Source: Dipteris shenzhenensis | Taxonomy: Eukaryota > Polypodiophyta > Polypodiopsida > Gleicheniales | Assembly (NCBI GenBank): GCA_047967505.1 | Contig: CM106540.1 | Strand: one strand, 5' to 3' | DNA length: 64,000 bases | Shown: positions 1-10,382 of the stretch, in pieces | Position numbering within the stretch: the first letter of the stretch is position 1 | Layout: every line of letters begins with the position of its first letter | The notes under the pieces: model-generated | Told to the model about the DNA's origin: nothing | Database searches by the model: none | What the model saw: the letters and a program-made list of their open reading frames with translations, nothing else | Position numbers and translations under genes: made by a program

Positions 1-1772
1 AGCTTGGCCATCTCACCACTTTGCGTAACATCAGTGCTAGCTGAAGACTCATCCACCGGCTCTACCGATGCGGTGCAAAGGTACAAAAACTCTACTTGAG
101 CCTTCCTGATTTCCATCACGGAAACCAACGGTCCCTGAGGTATATCTTTTTCACCTCGCAAGACATAAAGCACATCATTCATCTTGAATTGATATACGTG
201 CTTTTTCCAATCAATGGCTGGATTCTTACTAGAATGCCACGCCATTCCCAGGGCTATATCCGCATGAGCAAGCTTGGTCATTTCAAAATCAAGCTTCTCA
301 GTATAGTCCTGAATCCGAAGCTCCAACTGGGTAATCCTTTGGTCCCATACTTCAGTTGAACTTCCGTCTGCCATCCTGACTGTGTACGCATAGTCGGATG
401 GACTTGTCTTTAATTTCAGCCTCTTCACGAGCTTGGAGTTAATCACATTGTGAGTTGACGCTGAGTCAAACAACACAATGACATCATGACTGGCCACTTG
501 CCCTTTCATTTTGATTAGCTCCGTATCATTGAAGGCTGTATACCCCGTTGCTGCGGGCTTAGATAGGATGTTATCAGGTGCACTCGTCACTAACTTAGCA
601 ACAGATACACATAACAAACAAGGTACTAACCTCTGAGAAGGTCCCGCTAGTTGCATCTGCATATGTTCCGCACTGGGACTCTCCTGCATTTCTACGTCGC
701 ATTCAGATATTATCATATTAGCCGTGCGACGATCTTTGTTCAGTGGACAATCCTTCCACTGATGTCGCTGAAGGCAGCCGAAGCACAATCCTTCTTTCCT
801 AGCTTTCTCTTTTTGTTCAGGGGTCAATGAGGACTTTGACCAAGCCCGGGCCGCCATTGGAGTTATTTTCCTTTTCACTCCAACGGTGGTACTTGTTTTT
901 GCTGGTCCCTCAACCGGCTTCACCTGCTTGGTTTGGCCACTTGGCTGCGAGACACTTGTCTTTGAAACCCATTTCCTCTGAAATCCCCCTTTCCTCGGGT
1001 GCTCATACTGAGTCCCTGCCTGCACAAATCCACCAGATCTACCTCTGGCATCCTCATAGTTCAGGGCTACTGCTATAGATTCATCTAATGTAGTCACATA
1101 TTTAGCCCGAACTTCCATTTTTATCTTGTCGTTCAGTCCATAAATATAGTCTTTTAACTGAACCGACATAGGGAGAGGGTCTGTTATTTTCATAACACAT
1201 TCCCTAAATTTGTCAGTGTACTCTGCCACTGACAAGCTCCTCTGACGAAGATTTCTATAAGCATCCCAAGCTCGGGATTCTTCATCAGGTGGGAGAAAGT
1301 GTTTCTTGAATTCAGCTTTGAACCCTTCCCAGGTGGTTGGAGCAACTTGATCCTTCTGTTGCTTTATCCACCATCTATCCGCTGCCTCAATAAACAGGTG
1401 TGTGGCCTCGCGGATTTTCTTTAGATCGGATTTAATCTCACAAATGGCGAAGGCTTCTTCCCACTTGTGCAACCAAACCTCGATCACATCAGAGCTGCGC
1501 TCGGTCATTCGACCAGCGTACTTCTCCGGTCTATAATTAGCAATATTGGGCACTTTGACCCTAGCGCGCTCTAAGGAATGTACACTGGGCTCTGGCTCTG
1601 CTGGAGCTTTGCCCTTGTCAATCCTAGACGGTCTAGCCGACAAGGCTTGCACCATCTCCCTAATCTCATTTTGACCAGCATTCACCTGAAGCTGCTGGTT
1701 CATAATCTGCTGTAAAGCATCCTCTAATATTGAGATCCTACCAATCAATGTAGGTGCTGCGTGATGTGACAT
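1..1772 (-). CDS. Ty3/gypsy gag-protease, partial (copy 1)
   Basis: This is the 5' part of a retrotransposon polyprotein; it runs off the left edge and I see no internal stop. The start is the ATG at 1770-1772, just downstream of the leader. The Gag domain, with retrotransposon-gag features such as the WEGFKAEFKKHF segment, is followed by a single zinc knuckle of form CX2CX3HX4C (starting CFGC, ending KDC). It then reads without a break into an aspartyl protease whose catalytic site reads FDSAST rather than the usual DSG or DTG. Gag and protease are in one frame, unlike the homologous copy at 42957-44880, which carries a stop, a lost knuckle cysteine and a frame-shifting deletion. Family knowledge: Gag packages the RNA and the protease matures the polyprotein. 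Pol lies outside the window, so activity cannot be judged. Confidence 0.8.
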   Translation of the reverse strand, partial: MSHHAAPTLIGRISILEDALQQIMNQQLQVNAGQNEIREMVQALSARPSRIDKGKAPAEPEPSVHSLERARVKVPNIANYRPEKYAGRMTERSSDVIEVWLHKWEEAFAICEIKSDLKKIREATHLFIEAADRWWIKQQKDQVAPTTWEGFKAEFKKHFLPPDEESRAWDAYRNLRQRSLSVAEYTDKFRECVMKITDPLPMSVQLKDYIYGLNDKIKMEVRAKYVTTLDESIAVALNYEDARGRSGGFVQAGTQYEHPRKGGFQRKWVSKTSVSQPSGQTKQVKPVEGPAKTSTTVGVKRKITPMAARAWSKSSLTPEQKEKARKEGLCFGCLQRHQWKDCPLNKDRRTANMIISECDVEMQESPSAEHMQMQLAGPSQRLVPCLLCVSVAKLVTSAPDNILSKPAATGYTAFNDTELIKMKGQVASHDVIVLFDSASTHNVINSKLVKRLKLKTSPSDYAYTVRMADGSSTEVWDQRITQLELRIQDYTEKLDFEMTKLAHADIALGMAWHSSKNPAIDWKKHVYQFKMNDVLYVLRGEKDIPQGPLVSVMEIRKAQVEFLYLCTASVEPVDESSASTDVTQSGEMAK

Positions 1773-1874
1773 CTGTTGTGTAGATTGAGCTCTAGACTCA
1801 CTAGGATTCACCTTGAACTCTGCCCTTCTGGTTCCATTTTGTTGGAAGGGATTTTTTTTTTTTTCTTCTTCCTT

Positions 1875-1920
<46 letters not shown>

Positions 1921-2550
1921 GAAAATATATACTGCCTCCTTTTTCTGGTTTTTTTTTTTTTTTAATTTTCACTCTGCGAAAAACGATAAACTGAAGCGAA
2001 CGGAAAAATTGCTCCCTGGGCTTTTCGTCAGGTGTAAACTGACGCTGCGCCTGATTATGTTCGTCGCTCAATCACGTCTCTGATTTCCCATCGCTCCAAA
2101 CTGCTGCTCTCCGTCGTCACGGCGACCCTCTAGGTCCAGCCACCATTTGAAAAGTCCCGACTGACCGGCAAACCACCACGCTGCGAAATCGCCAATTCGT
2201 AGACCCCCTACGTACCTGCGCTCCACTACGCTCAGACTTCTCGATATCCAGTTGGAGCTCAAGGAACTCGCCCCTCTCCCTTGCAAGAGCTAAGCCTCAG
2301 GACCAACACTGCAGATGGGCGATGGCATCTCCGGCGAGGGCGATCCTTTCAGCCTGTTACAGTACCTGTTTCCCAAACTCAACGAAAACCCCTTTGCTGC
2401 GCGTTTTTCGTCGATCAAATTTTCGCTGCCCGTCGACTCTCACTTACTGACGTCAGTCACGAACCATCCTCGTCGAAGGTCTCCCTCCGTAATCCACGAG
2501 TAGCGCCAGCATAAATTCCGTCTGTCCCTCGAACCCTCTCTAAATTCCTG
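1773..2550 (-). other. 5' leader of gypsy copy 1
   Basis: This is untranslated leader between primer site and gag start. It contains poly-T and poly-A runs and a (TA)n tract at about 1850-1965. The homologous leader of the complete element at 39817-45432 is only about 90 bp, so this copy carries a leader several hundred bases longer, either a lineage difference or an insertion. The short ORFs here are homopolymer artefacts. Confidence 0.6.
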
Positions 2551-2563
2551 CGCTCTGATACCA
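2551..2563 (-). other. Primer-binding site, initiator Met-tRNA type
   Basis: Read on the minus strand this is TGGTATCAGAGCG, the standard plant LTR-retrotransposon primer site complementary to the 3' end of initiator methionine tRNA. It lies two bases inside the adjacent LTR boundary, so the LTR at 2566-3042 is the 5' LTR of a minus-strand element. Confidence 0.9.
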
Positions 2564-2565
2564 AG

Positions 2566-3042
2566 TGTAACACTCTCCTCTTCTCCGTTCCTAAAACCCA
2601 AGTAATCATTCATTCCTTCTAGTTCAGTCACGGGCGATGGCAACTAGATTATCCACCCAGCCAAACTCTCAGATAGGATTCGTCTCATTACGTATTTCTT
2701 CATGATTATTCCTCATCCTTATCCTTGAGACCCCAATCTCCCTAGATAGTTCCTGGCCACATGTCACATTTTAGGCCCTTACTTAGATGCATCCTTTTTC
2801 ACCCCTCTCTTGGAGTTCCCTTTTAAAACAATTGCCCCTTGGCAATTTACATATTAGATGCACCTAGGCCCTAGCCCTATTAGAACTATCTAGTCAATGC
2901 CATTACGCCCTCACCTTGGACCTTGGCAGTTACTTCTCTTGACCATTTAATTACGCACATTAATTATTACAAAAGTTGGCCATCTAAGAGAAAATGCCCA
3001 CCGATCTATCCGAGGTCATGCTATCTCGGCTAGAGCATAACA
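2566..3042 (-). mobile_element. 5' LTR of gypsy copy 1 (477 bp)
   Basis: The LTR has TG...CA ends. Its right two thirds closely resemble the LTRs at 39817-40263 and 44986-45432, sharing the block ending in GCTAGAGCATAACA; the left part differs. It is bounded on its internal side by the primer site. The partner LTR lies beyond the left window edge, so age and target duplication cannot be read. Confidence 0.85.
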
Positions 3043-3966
3043 GCCCGCCCACCCAGCGGCCCAGTTGGTATGCTCAGGGTATCTCCAGGCTATTTTTGCA
3101 GGCCTTCTGGAAGGCCTTGTGGGAGAGCTGGCGGCCGCGGAAGATTTCCTACTTCCTTTGGCTACTCGCCCACAAGGGTCTTCCAGTGGGGAGCTGGTTG
3201 TGGCAGATTGGTTAGGATGGACTTTGTCAGATTTGTCACGAGGACGAGGAGTCACCAAAGCACTACCTGTGGAGCTGCACTCGCGCCCAGGACGTGTGGA
3301 GGTGGACCTTCGGGATCCTTACTCGTGCAGCACCGGAGTTAGGTTTGATCACCTGGGGCGCGTTCTGCTGGTGCAGCACCACACCTGGCTATCATCAGTT
3401 GTTCGAGGCAGGCCCGCAGGACCCCATGTTCCTTATCACACAGGGGACTTGGGGGCCACTTGAGGGCATCCCGTAGCACTTGGCAGAGGCGGACACAGGA
3501 TCTCAGGAGAGGCAGCCAGTCTGGGAGATTATTAATAGCATCGTCTAATGGCACATTTGGACCTCGCGCTGCGCGTAGATCCTCGGTGGTACCTCTCTTT
3601 CGACTGCCCAGGTCATGGCCGACATCTGGAGTGAGATTATCCACACACTCAGAGGCCAGTGGGACCAGATACAGGGGGATTCCCGGGCTGGCCGGGAGAA
3701 GCGGAGACGTTTCCTTCGAGATTGGGATACGCAGGGCCTCTTCTTCGAGCATACTTCTCAGGGCCTTCAGTGGCGCTATTCACCGCCTCTCTGGCTGTTT
3801 ATTCACACCCACCTGATCCCTCCGTGAGAGAGAGCTTTTTGTTTCCACTTAGGGCTGCGTCCGATTTGTGAACGCAGCCCCGTCAGCTGCAAAACTGACC
3901 CCATGTATCTTGTTTTTTCGAAGTAATATAATCAGCACTGTTTTTTCGGCAAAAAAAAAATAAAAT
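3043..3966 (+). pseudogene. LINE ORF2 3' end, 5'-truncated (family 2)
   Basis: Broken plus-strand reading frames encode the C-terminus of a plant LINE ORF2, the zf-RVT zinc-binding region: WRPRKISYFLWLLAHKGLP, then CQIC and a Cys near YLWSC, and a closing FLRDWDTQGLFF segment. Stops and shifts interrupt it. A 3' UTR of about 120 bp ends in an A-rich tail at 3951-3966. The protein resembles the C-termini of LINE copies C and D but the 3' UTR differs, so I treat it as a separate family. Non-LTR elements are usually 5' truncated by incomplete reverse transcription. Confidence 0.75.
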
Positions 3967-5252
3967 AATGGTCACCAGTCCCATAGATACTAAAGGGTCT
4001 CAAGAGGACTTTAATACAATCATTTCATATACTCTCTCTCTCTCTCTCTCACCTCGCACAGTATGGTCATTTATAACGGCTTGTCCAGGTGGCCACAGTC
4101 TTCCATGCCTACATTCTCTTCTGCTTCTGGGCGTGGTACTAGCATTATCGACTACATCATAGGTCCCCCGACTTTAGTCCCTTCCATCCATAGCCTTACT
4201 GTTAGCCCCTTCATGCCCTCTGCCGACCATGCACTCATCCACTTTACTTTGACTCATGTCTCCCATAACCCACCTCCCCCTCGTTATCACGACCGCCAAC
4301 CCTACTATGAGGTTCATTTCGACCACCAGTTCGATGATGTATATAGCCAGAACCTCAGTTGCCTACTCCGTCCTCATTTATTAGATGCTCTACCATCCAC
4401 GCGGGACCGGTGGGAACTTGTACATACTTCACTCGTTTCTGCCGCTCACATGTCGTTCCCTGCCACATGTCATTCGTCTAGTCCCCCACCGGTTGGTCTT
4501 GTTCCTTGCAACGGTTGGTATGACGAGGAGTGTAAGGAACTCCGCAGGAAACTTCACCTTGAGACCAAGGAGAAGTCTCCCTCCTTGCCGAAACCAAGAG
4601 AGACTACAAGTGGTTGGTTAGGCGCAAGAAATGCCAATTTCTAGCCCGGAATGAGGAGGAGCTGAGATGCTTGCTTTTCAGCTGTGACTCCAAGGAATTC
4701 TGGAGAAAATTCCTCCGCTCGAAGTCTCAGAGCCCCCTCACAGATCCACGTGTCTGGTCTGCATATACTTCAGCTCTATACGATGTTCCAGATCAGCCAG
4801 ATATCGATTTATCCCACTCCCCTAGGCCAGCTTCATCTAGTCTCTTCACACCGGAGAGTGTCCGTGCAGCAGTCCACCGATTGAAGAACAGGAGAGCTAA
4901 GGATCATGATGGATTGCAAGCGGAGTATGTAATCCATGGGATTGATACCTTAGATTTTGTTCTCTCCCGTCTCTTCAATGAGTCTGTTTGTACAGGCCTA
5001 CCACAGTCCTGGTTAGGCAATACCATAGTTCCTATTCACAAGTCGGGGGACCCTATGGAGCCGTCGAATTACAGGACCATCATGATTGCCACGTTATGGC
5101 CAAGATCTATGCATCAGTTTTGGAAAGCCGTATAAATGACCATGCCGAGACGACAGGACTCAGAGCCAGAGGGCAGGCTGGATTTCGCAGGGATTATTCG
5201 ACACTTGACCACATTCTCACACTCAGGGCACTGGTAGAGGAGGCGAAGTCAC
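3967..5252 (+). pseudogene. LINE endonuclease/RT fragment (family 3)
   Basis: The reading frame at 4063-4644 matches the C-terminal end of an AP-endonuclease-like domain (GRGTSIIDYIIG, then SADHALIHF) followed by a linker with WYDEECKELRRKL. A shifted frame at 4614-5090 and another at 5085-5250 give N-terminal reverse transcriptase motifs (RRAKDHDGLQAEY, NTIVPIHKSGD, GFRRDYSTLDHILTLRAL). It is cut off before the catalytic RT core where another LINE begins at 5253. The protein is clearly different from the LINE-A family. A (CT)n tract lies at 4032-4051. A small minus-strand relative occurs at 59463-59600. Confidence 0.7.
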
Positions 5253-6329
5253 GAAGGCATCCACGTCCCAAAAGTCGAATATCCCTGAGGTGTGGGGCGA
5301 GGTCTTTTGGTAACGTCGCCAGCATCCAGTCTCTAGCCTCTTCTGGAAGGGTGTGACCCAAAGATGCGGGCGAAAAGTGATGTGGAGCCCTCTAATTCCA
5401 CATTCTTGAGCTGCTGCAACTCGTCTTCTGAAAAAATGACGGTTCTCACGGCCGGTGGAAGTGGACAGAGATTGGCTGAATGGGGATCCATTCGCCAATC
5501 GATGTGAAAAGGCCGATTCCAACACTGAAAAACCTCCGTCCGTGAAACTATTGCCGAGGACGCCCTGAATGCGGGCGCAGGAAGAAGGAGAAAGAGAGGG
5601 GAAGGGAAGGAGAGGATATACTGAAGGGGGAGACGGAGGTAGGCTGAGGGGGAGGCGTGGGGAGCTGAGTTAGGAAGGAAGGGGGTGGGGAGGGAGAGGG
5701 ATGAGGGTTTTTTTGTTTATTTATAACTCCTCTTTTTTTTTTTTTGGGGTCTCCTAGGGGGGGGGGGATAGGAGGGAGGGAAAGGGAGGGCAGGGGAGAG
5801 GAAGGAGGGGGAGGGGGAGAGGAAAGGAGGGCGGGTGAGGAGGGAGGGAAAGGGAGGGCGGGGGAGAGGAAAGGATGGGGGAGGGGGAGAGCAGCGGGGG
5901 GGGCGGAGAGGGAGGGCGAGGGAGGAGAAGGGGGCGGGGGGGCTGGCGGAGGAGAGGGAGGGCGGAGGAGAAGGGGGCAGCAGGGAGGGGGGCAGCAGGG
6001 GGGGGGGAGAGGGATGACGGGGGAGGGGGCGGGGGAGGAGAAGGGGGCCGGGGGGGCTGACAGGTGGGGGAGAGGTAGGGCAGGGAGGGAGAGGTAGGGG
6101 CAGCAGGGAGGGAGAGGTAGGGGGCAGCGGGGGGGGGAGAGGGAGGGCGGGGAGGAGGAAGGGGAGTGGGAGGGTGAGGGAGGAGGGAGAGGGGGCTGGG
6201 GAGAGGGGAGGGAGAGGAGGAGCAGTGAAGGGGGGAGAGGGGGGGCAGTGAGGGAGAGGGAGAGGGAGAGGGGGCTGGCTGAGAGAGGGAAATGGGGGGG
6301 GCAGTAGCTCACGGGGAGGAGCAGCAGCT
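5253..6329 (-). mobile_element. LINE-A 5' end fragment (inverted)
   Basis: This is the reverse complement of the first ~1.1 kb of the LINE at 9563. From right to left on the minus strand it has the 5' terminus AGCTGCTGCTCC, an approximately 800-nt leader that is almost pure C/T on the sense strand, and the start of ORF1 at 5491 (MDPHSANL...). ORF1 is frameshifted and breaks off at the DVRLLG-type motif. With the plus-strand copy at 9563 it forms an inverted pair 3.2 kb apart that flanks the DRC1 exon at 8117. Confidence 0.85.
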
Positions 6330-6691
6330 GGTGAAGGCAAGTTCAGTAGCTATATAGAGGGAATTGGAGTGTATGGGATCACTTCAAGGGTGTGTGAGGT
6401 ATAAAAATGTCACCATCACTCGGATCCTCAGTGGGCCCTCACAATCATCATTAACATCATTAGGGGGATTGCTAGCCATAGCATCATTAACTCCGGTGTC
6501 CTCCTTCAAGGGAGGCTCCTTGCCCTTTGCAAGGATTGTCTGGAGAAGGACCTCAAGAACTGGAGGCATTGTAGGGTAGTAGGTGAACGAGGTTGTTTGT
6601 CTTGCACCACTCTCTAAACTTGAGCCAAACATGGTAGAGTGAGGGGGGGTAGAAGCCTTTGGATGAGTTATTGAGCTCCCTAAGATCCCAT
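6330..6691. other. No gene seen
   Basis: This is an intron interval between LINE debris. I see no recognisable element. Confidence 0.5.
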
Positions 6692-6973
6692 TTACCCCTT
6701 GATGTACTTGATGAGCTTGATGTAGACTTCAGGAGGCTCGAAAACTGAAGGGTCGAGATAGAATACTTTTGGTTCTTGAGTACTAGATTGAGATGGAGTT
6801 GATAGGGATACTTTAACACCATTGAACCCTCTCTCAATGTGAAGAGGGTTAAAAGAGAGGACAGATGTGACAACCTTGGAGACATCAAATTCTTGTTGAA
6901 ACAAGCCTCTACCAAGCAGTCTAATTTTTCTTAGGTGATGAAGGCACTGAAGGGTATCATTTGTCAAAGGCAT
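6692..6973 (-). pseudogene. Decayed LINE ORF1 (DUF4283-like) fragment
   Basis: The minus-strand frame contains IRLLGRGLFQQEFD and following residues that line up with the DVRLLGRGFFQVLFD segment of the LINE-A ORF1 proteins. Similarity covers only about 60 residues and the surrounding frame is broken. It is probably an old relative of the LINE ORF1 nucleic-acid-binding domain. The match is short, so the call is tentative. Confidence 0.45.
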
Positions 6974-8116
6974 GTGAGGGTCATCACTCTCTCACTGCCA
7001 CATCTCAAGCCATGTGGGCAAATGCCCCACCTAGCTGCCTCTCTCCCATGCCTTTTAAAAGGGACCAAGGTATTGGGGAGGGAGGGCAATTAACACATAT
7101 ATTCTAGACTGGACATTTAACATCATTGTATATGTGATTATCTTATGTCAAATCCACATGTAGACAAACACCATGGGCCTTATTAACCCCTCTTTGATAT
7201 TACAATGTATTTGGACCATTACGCCCCACGAGAGGGGTGGGTGACTCAATTTCTTCTTGGAAGAAGACGAGCACTCACTCATAAAAAACATGTCTACTAT
7301 CAGGAGAAGTCTATGTGATACACATGATAGATCTTTCATAGTTGTCGCCAGAGCAACTACACCAACTGTTGTCACACTGAGAGATGTGGACACACGAGAG
7401 AGCTTGGGAGCTCAGAGTTGAGAGTCCCAAGGTCAATTATGGACATTTTAGACACATTATTTCCAAACATTGCATTTCAGATATTTCCATCATCCTGCTG
7501 CTGCTGATGTCTGTACATTACCACTCACCCCTTCTTGACTGCAGAAAGCTGTCTAGATCTTCAAGCAGTCTTCCCATCTTCATCCATAGGTTTGCCTTCC
7601 TTTAGGTTCATTGTAGTATGGTATAGATTCCTTTCCGTGTTTGGCAATCACAAGTGTTTTTCAGAAGATGAGGTTGAAAGGCGACGAAAAAGCACAAAAT
7701 AATTGATGCTGTTAAAGTGCCTCTTTAAATATAGACAATCAACATGCTGCATATGAGTGAGATGTCACCAACCTGAGGATGTACATAGAAAATAGTTTTA
7801 AGTATGTATTTTGCTTTTGATGCTGATACATCGAAATATTTATTTTCTTGTATTGATATAATGTTATAGTCTCTATCTGAATGAGAAAAAGTATGCTGAA
7901 AAAGGTTGCCTTGAGACCCATCTATGAACATTTTGTTACTTCAAGGTTATGCTTACATGTGTCCTGTCCAAGATATGGAATCTGAATGATGATAATAGAT
8001 ATCACTCATCTCTTAATTGCTTAGAGAAGGAAAAAAATAGGTCATGATTGTATTCTTGACTTGTACAGAAAACTACCTTTTCTCATTCAAGACTTTTGTG
8101 TGGGCAATATATGCAG
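6974..8116. other. Intron sequence, no gene seen
   Basis: This is AT-rich sequence up to the DRC1 exon at 8117. It contains short ORFs without coding character. I looked for a further upstream DRC1 exon near 7670, where an acceptor-like TTTTTCAG precedes a Lys/Arg-rich stretch, but found no usable donor. Confidence 0.4.
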
Positions 8117-8206
8117 AGTGCAATGATCACAGCTGGAAAATCTTTGAGAGCTGCATCTCATGAACGAGAGTGCCGACATGTTACGAATGAAAATCTGAAG
8201 CGAAAG
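8117..8206 (+). CDS. DRC1: DRC1 exon (coiled coil, N-terminal part)
   Basis: This is a 90-bp exon of 30 codons in phase 0, with acceptor ATGCAG before it and donor GTAGTA after it. It encodes a basic helical stretch (HERECRHVTNENLKRK) that reads directly into KLEAEREQE of the next exon at 47266. That matches the DRC1 layout in which an Arg/Lys-rich helix precedes the LE.E....F..I..KW segment. DRC1 is a core subunit of the nexin-dynein regulatory complex, linking outer doublets and controlling dynein in cilia and flagella; in plants it is expected only in lineages with motile sperm. The intron that follows would be 39,059 bp. Because the exon is short and far from the next, it is less certain than the others. 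Confidence 0.65.
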
Positions 8207-8634
8207 GTAGTAAACTTCTTAGTGGACTTTAGTGAACTTTCAAGAGAAAGGTAGAACAGCTTTGTGGACTGGAGTAAATTTTGAAGAGAAAATTAAAATG
8301 TTATTTGGGGCTGAGTAAAATTTGGGGAGAGCTCTAAAACAGCTTTGTGGACTTGCAGTTTTAAATCTATTTTCAAGTGTACTTGATTTGCATTGTTTTA
8401 TGCCAAGAGTGTTAGAGGGTGCTATGCTGTCCCACTCCTAGAGAAACGTCCATTCTTTGTTTCTAAGTGTCTTGGGAAGTTGCTATGCATCTATTCCATT
8501 GGCTTCTCAGGGTATCACTGATCTCCTCTAAGGTGTGGACATAATGTCTCTAACCCCTATTCCATGACTGCCGAAGACATGATTGCAGCTAGCATACCAA
8601 CCCCACTAGAGGAATTCATCCCTCCATAACTAAC
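8207..8634. other. Intron, no gene seen
   Basis: This is the beginning of the 39 kb DRC1 intron. A loosely repeated motif (GACTT...AGTGAACTTT.AAGAGAAA) occurs two to three times at 8220-8300. Nothing else is recognisable. Confidence 0.5.
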
Positions 8635-9248
8635 TGTCATGTGCTCAAAGTTTAAGATAATAAGAGCCCATGAATCTCCTAATGGGTCTTTAAATGTAAA
8701 GATTTAATTAAAGCTAAAAGGTCCATTTGTCCTTGAGATGGGTGAACCCTCTTAATTTTAGTTAAGAGCTTATGTAAAAATGCCTGCACTTAGACCCTAA
8801 GAGTTGAGATGCTTCACCATATAAGGGGACACTCGCCCTCATATCACATTTGGAATTTCTTCTAGCTAGATCTGGCTTACACTAGATCTAGTTGTAGCTT
8901 TGTTTGGTTTATGTGCCTTTCGCACATGAGAGTTCCAAGCACTATAGCTTCAGGCTTCATCATTTTAGATGGATTACTGCATCACATGAGAGTTACGAGC
9001 ACTCTAGCTGCAGGCTTATCATTTTAGATGGATTGCTGCATCTTATGTGAGTTACAAGCACTCTCTAACTTCAGGCTTTATCATTTTAGATGGATTACTG
9101 CATCATTCCTCGACCTTGGAGTTTGCTGCCCTTGCTACACCTTGTAGCTGTATTTTCTATATTTTACCATATTTTAATGTCTGATCTGTTTACTGATTCC
9201 TCCAAATGATTCTCTACCGTATACTATGCACATTGCTGGCACATGACA
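8635..9248 (+). mobile_element. LTR (614 bp) with 10-bp terminal inverted repeats
   Basis: The LTR starts TGTCATGTGC and ends GCACATGACA, a perfect 10-bp inverted repeat. It is followed after two bases by a Met-tRNA-type primer site, so it is a 5' LTR on the plus strand. It contains three direct repeats of about 60 bp at 8921-9103 (ATTTTAGATGGATTACTGCAT repeated with variations). About 300 bp of internal sequence follows before LINE copy A begins. The rest of the element is missing from this position, and no 3' partner is seen in the window. Confidence 0.8.
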
Positions 9249-9250
9249 CT

Positions 9251-9262
9251 TGGTATCAGAGC
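9251..9262 (+). other. Primer-binding site
   Basis: The sequence is TGGTATCAGAGC, identical to the plant initiator Met-tRNA primer site, immediately downstream of the LTR at 8635-9248. It fixes that LTR's orientation. Confidence 0.85.
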
Positions 9263-9562
9263 AGGTTTTCGAGGGATTTCTTGGGGGTTATTCCTTCTCT
9301 GATTGGCTTCCAAGTTGGAGTAGAGGTAGCGGAGGTGGAGTTACAAATGTGAGCCAAATAGTGTCTGCATTAGGCTGTGCCACATGTTAGTCCTGATCTT
9401 GAAAGGTATCCAGATTTGCCATATTTTCACATTTTCTGAAAGAGAAATTACAAGGAGCAAGAACATGTAAGCAGATCCCAGAAACGTCAAGTACATGATG
9501 CGATATGCTATGTGGAAAATTTCTAGAGTGCCCTTTGACATTTGCAGTTCTTGGAGTTTCTG
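9263..9562. other. Residual LTR-element interior or intron
   Basis: About 300 bp lie between the primer site and the LINE 5' end. They have no coding content and may be the leader of the LTR element at 8635. Confidence 0.4.
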
Positions 9563-10320
9563 AGCTGCTGCTCCTCCCCGTGAGCTACTGCCCTCCCCTC
9601 TCCCTCTCTCAGCCAGCCCCCTCTCCCTCTCCCTCTCCCTCTCCCTCGCTGCCCCCCCCTCTCCCCCCCTCGCTGCTCCTCCTCTCCCTCCCCTCTCGCC
9701 AGCCCCCTCTCCCTCCTCCCTCACCCTCCCTCTCCCCTTCCTCCTCTCCGCCCTCCCTCTCCCCCCCCCGCTACCCCCTACCTCTCCCTCCCCGCCCAAC
9801 CTCTCCCCCACCCGTCAGCCCCCCGCCCCCCTTCTCCTCCCCCGTCCCCTCCCCCGTCATCCCTCTCCCTCGCCAGCCCTCCCCCCCCGCTGCCCCCCTC
9901 CCCGCTGCCCCTTTCTCCTCTCCCCTCCCCCGCTGCCCCCCTCCCCGCTGCCCCCTTCTTCTCCGCCCTCCCTCTCCCCCACCAGCCCCCCCCGTCCCCT
10001 TCTCCTCCCCCGCTCCCCCCTCGCCCTCCCTCTCCCCCCCCGCTGCTCTCCCCCTCCCCACTGCCCCCTTCTCCTCCGCCCTCCCTCTCCCCCGCCAAAA
10101 AAAAGAAAAAAAAAAGAGTTATTAAAAAAAAAAAAAAAACCTCCTCCCCCTCCCTCCCCGCCCCCTTCCTACCTTTCTCAGCTCCCCACGCCTCCCCCTC
10201 AGCCTACCTCCGTCTCCCCTCTCTTTCTCCTTGTTCCTGCCCCTCTCTTTGCCTTCCCTTCCCCTCTCTCCTACCCTCTCTTTCTCCTTCTTCCTGCACC
10301 CGCGTTCAAGGCATCCTGGG
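9563..10320 (+). promoter_or_regulatory. LINE-A 5' UTR, long C/T tract
   Basis: About 750 nt are almost entirely C and T on the sense strand, so the complement is G-rich with many runs of three or more G. The same organisation is present in copies at 5560-6329 (inverted), 33793-34310 and 50391-51000. LINE 5' UTRs normally carry an internal promoter, so promoter function is inferred from position only. Confidence 0.6.
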
Positions 10321-10382
10321 CAGTAGTTTCACGGACAGGGCTTTTTTAGTGTTGGAATCGGCCTTTTCACATCGATTGGTGA

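Noticed and set aside
2551-2563. tRNA gene hits suggested by TGGTATCAGAGC motifs (also 9251, 31984, 44972, 59851)
   Set aside because: Each lies just inside an LTR and is a primer-binding site. No cloverleaf surrounds them.
5548-6340. Long frames on both strands in the G-rich tract (up to 254 codons)
   Set aside because: This is low-complexity LINE leader. The frames are open in several phases because of composition.
7640-7710. Possible extra DRC1 exon with a Lys/Arg-rich stretch after TTTTTCAG
   Set aside because: The frame stops after 12 codons and no donor is present.
9505-10125. 206-codon Pro/Ser frame before LINE ORF1
   Set aside because: Same pyrimidine leader as above. The true ORF1 starts at 10383.
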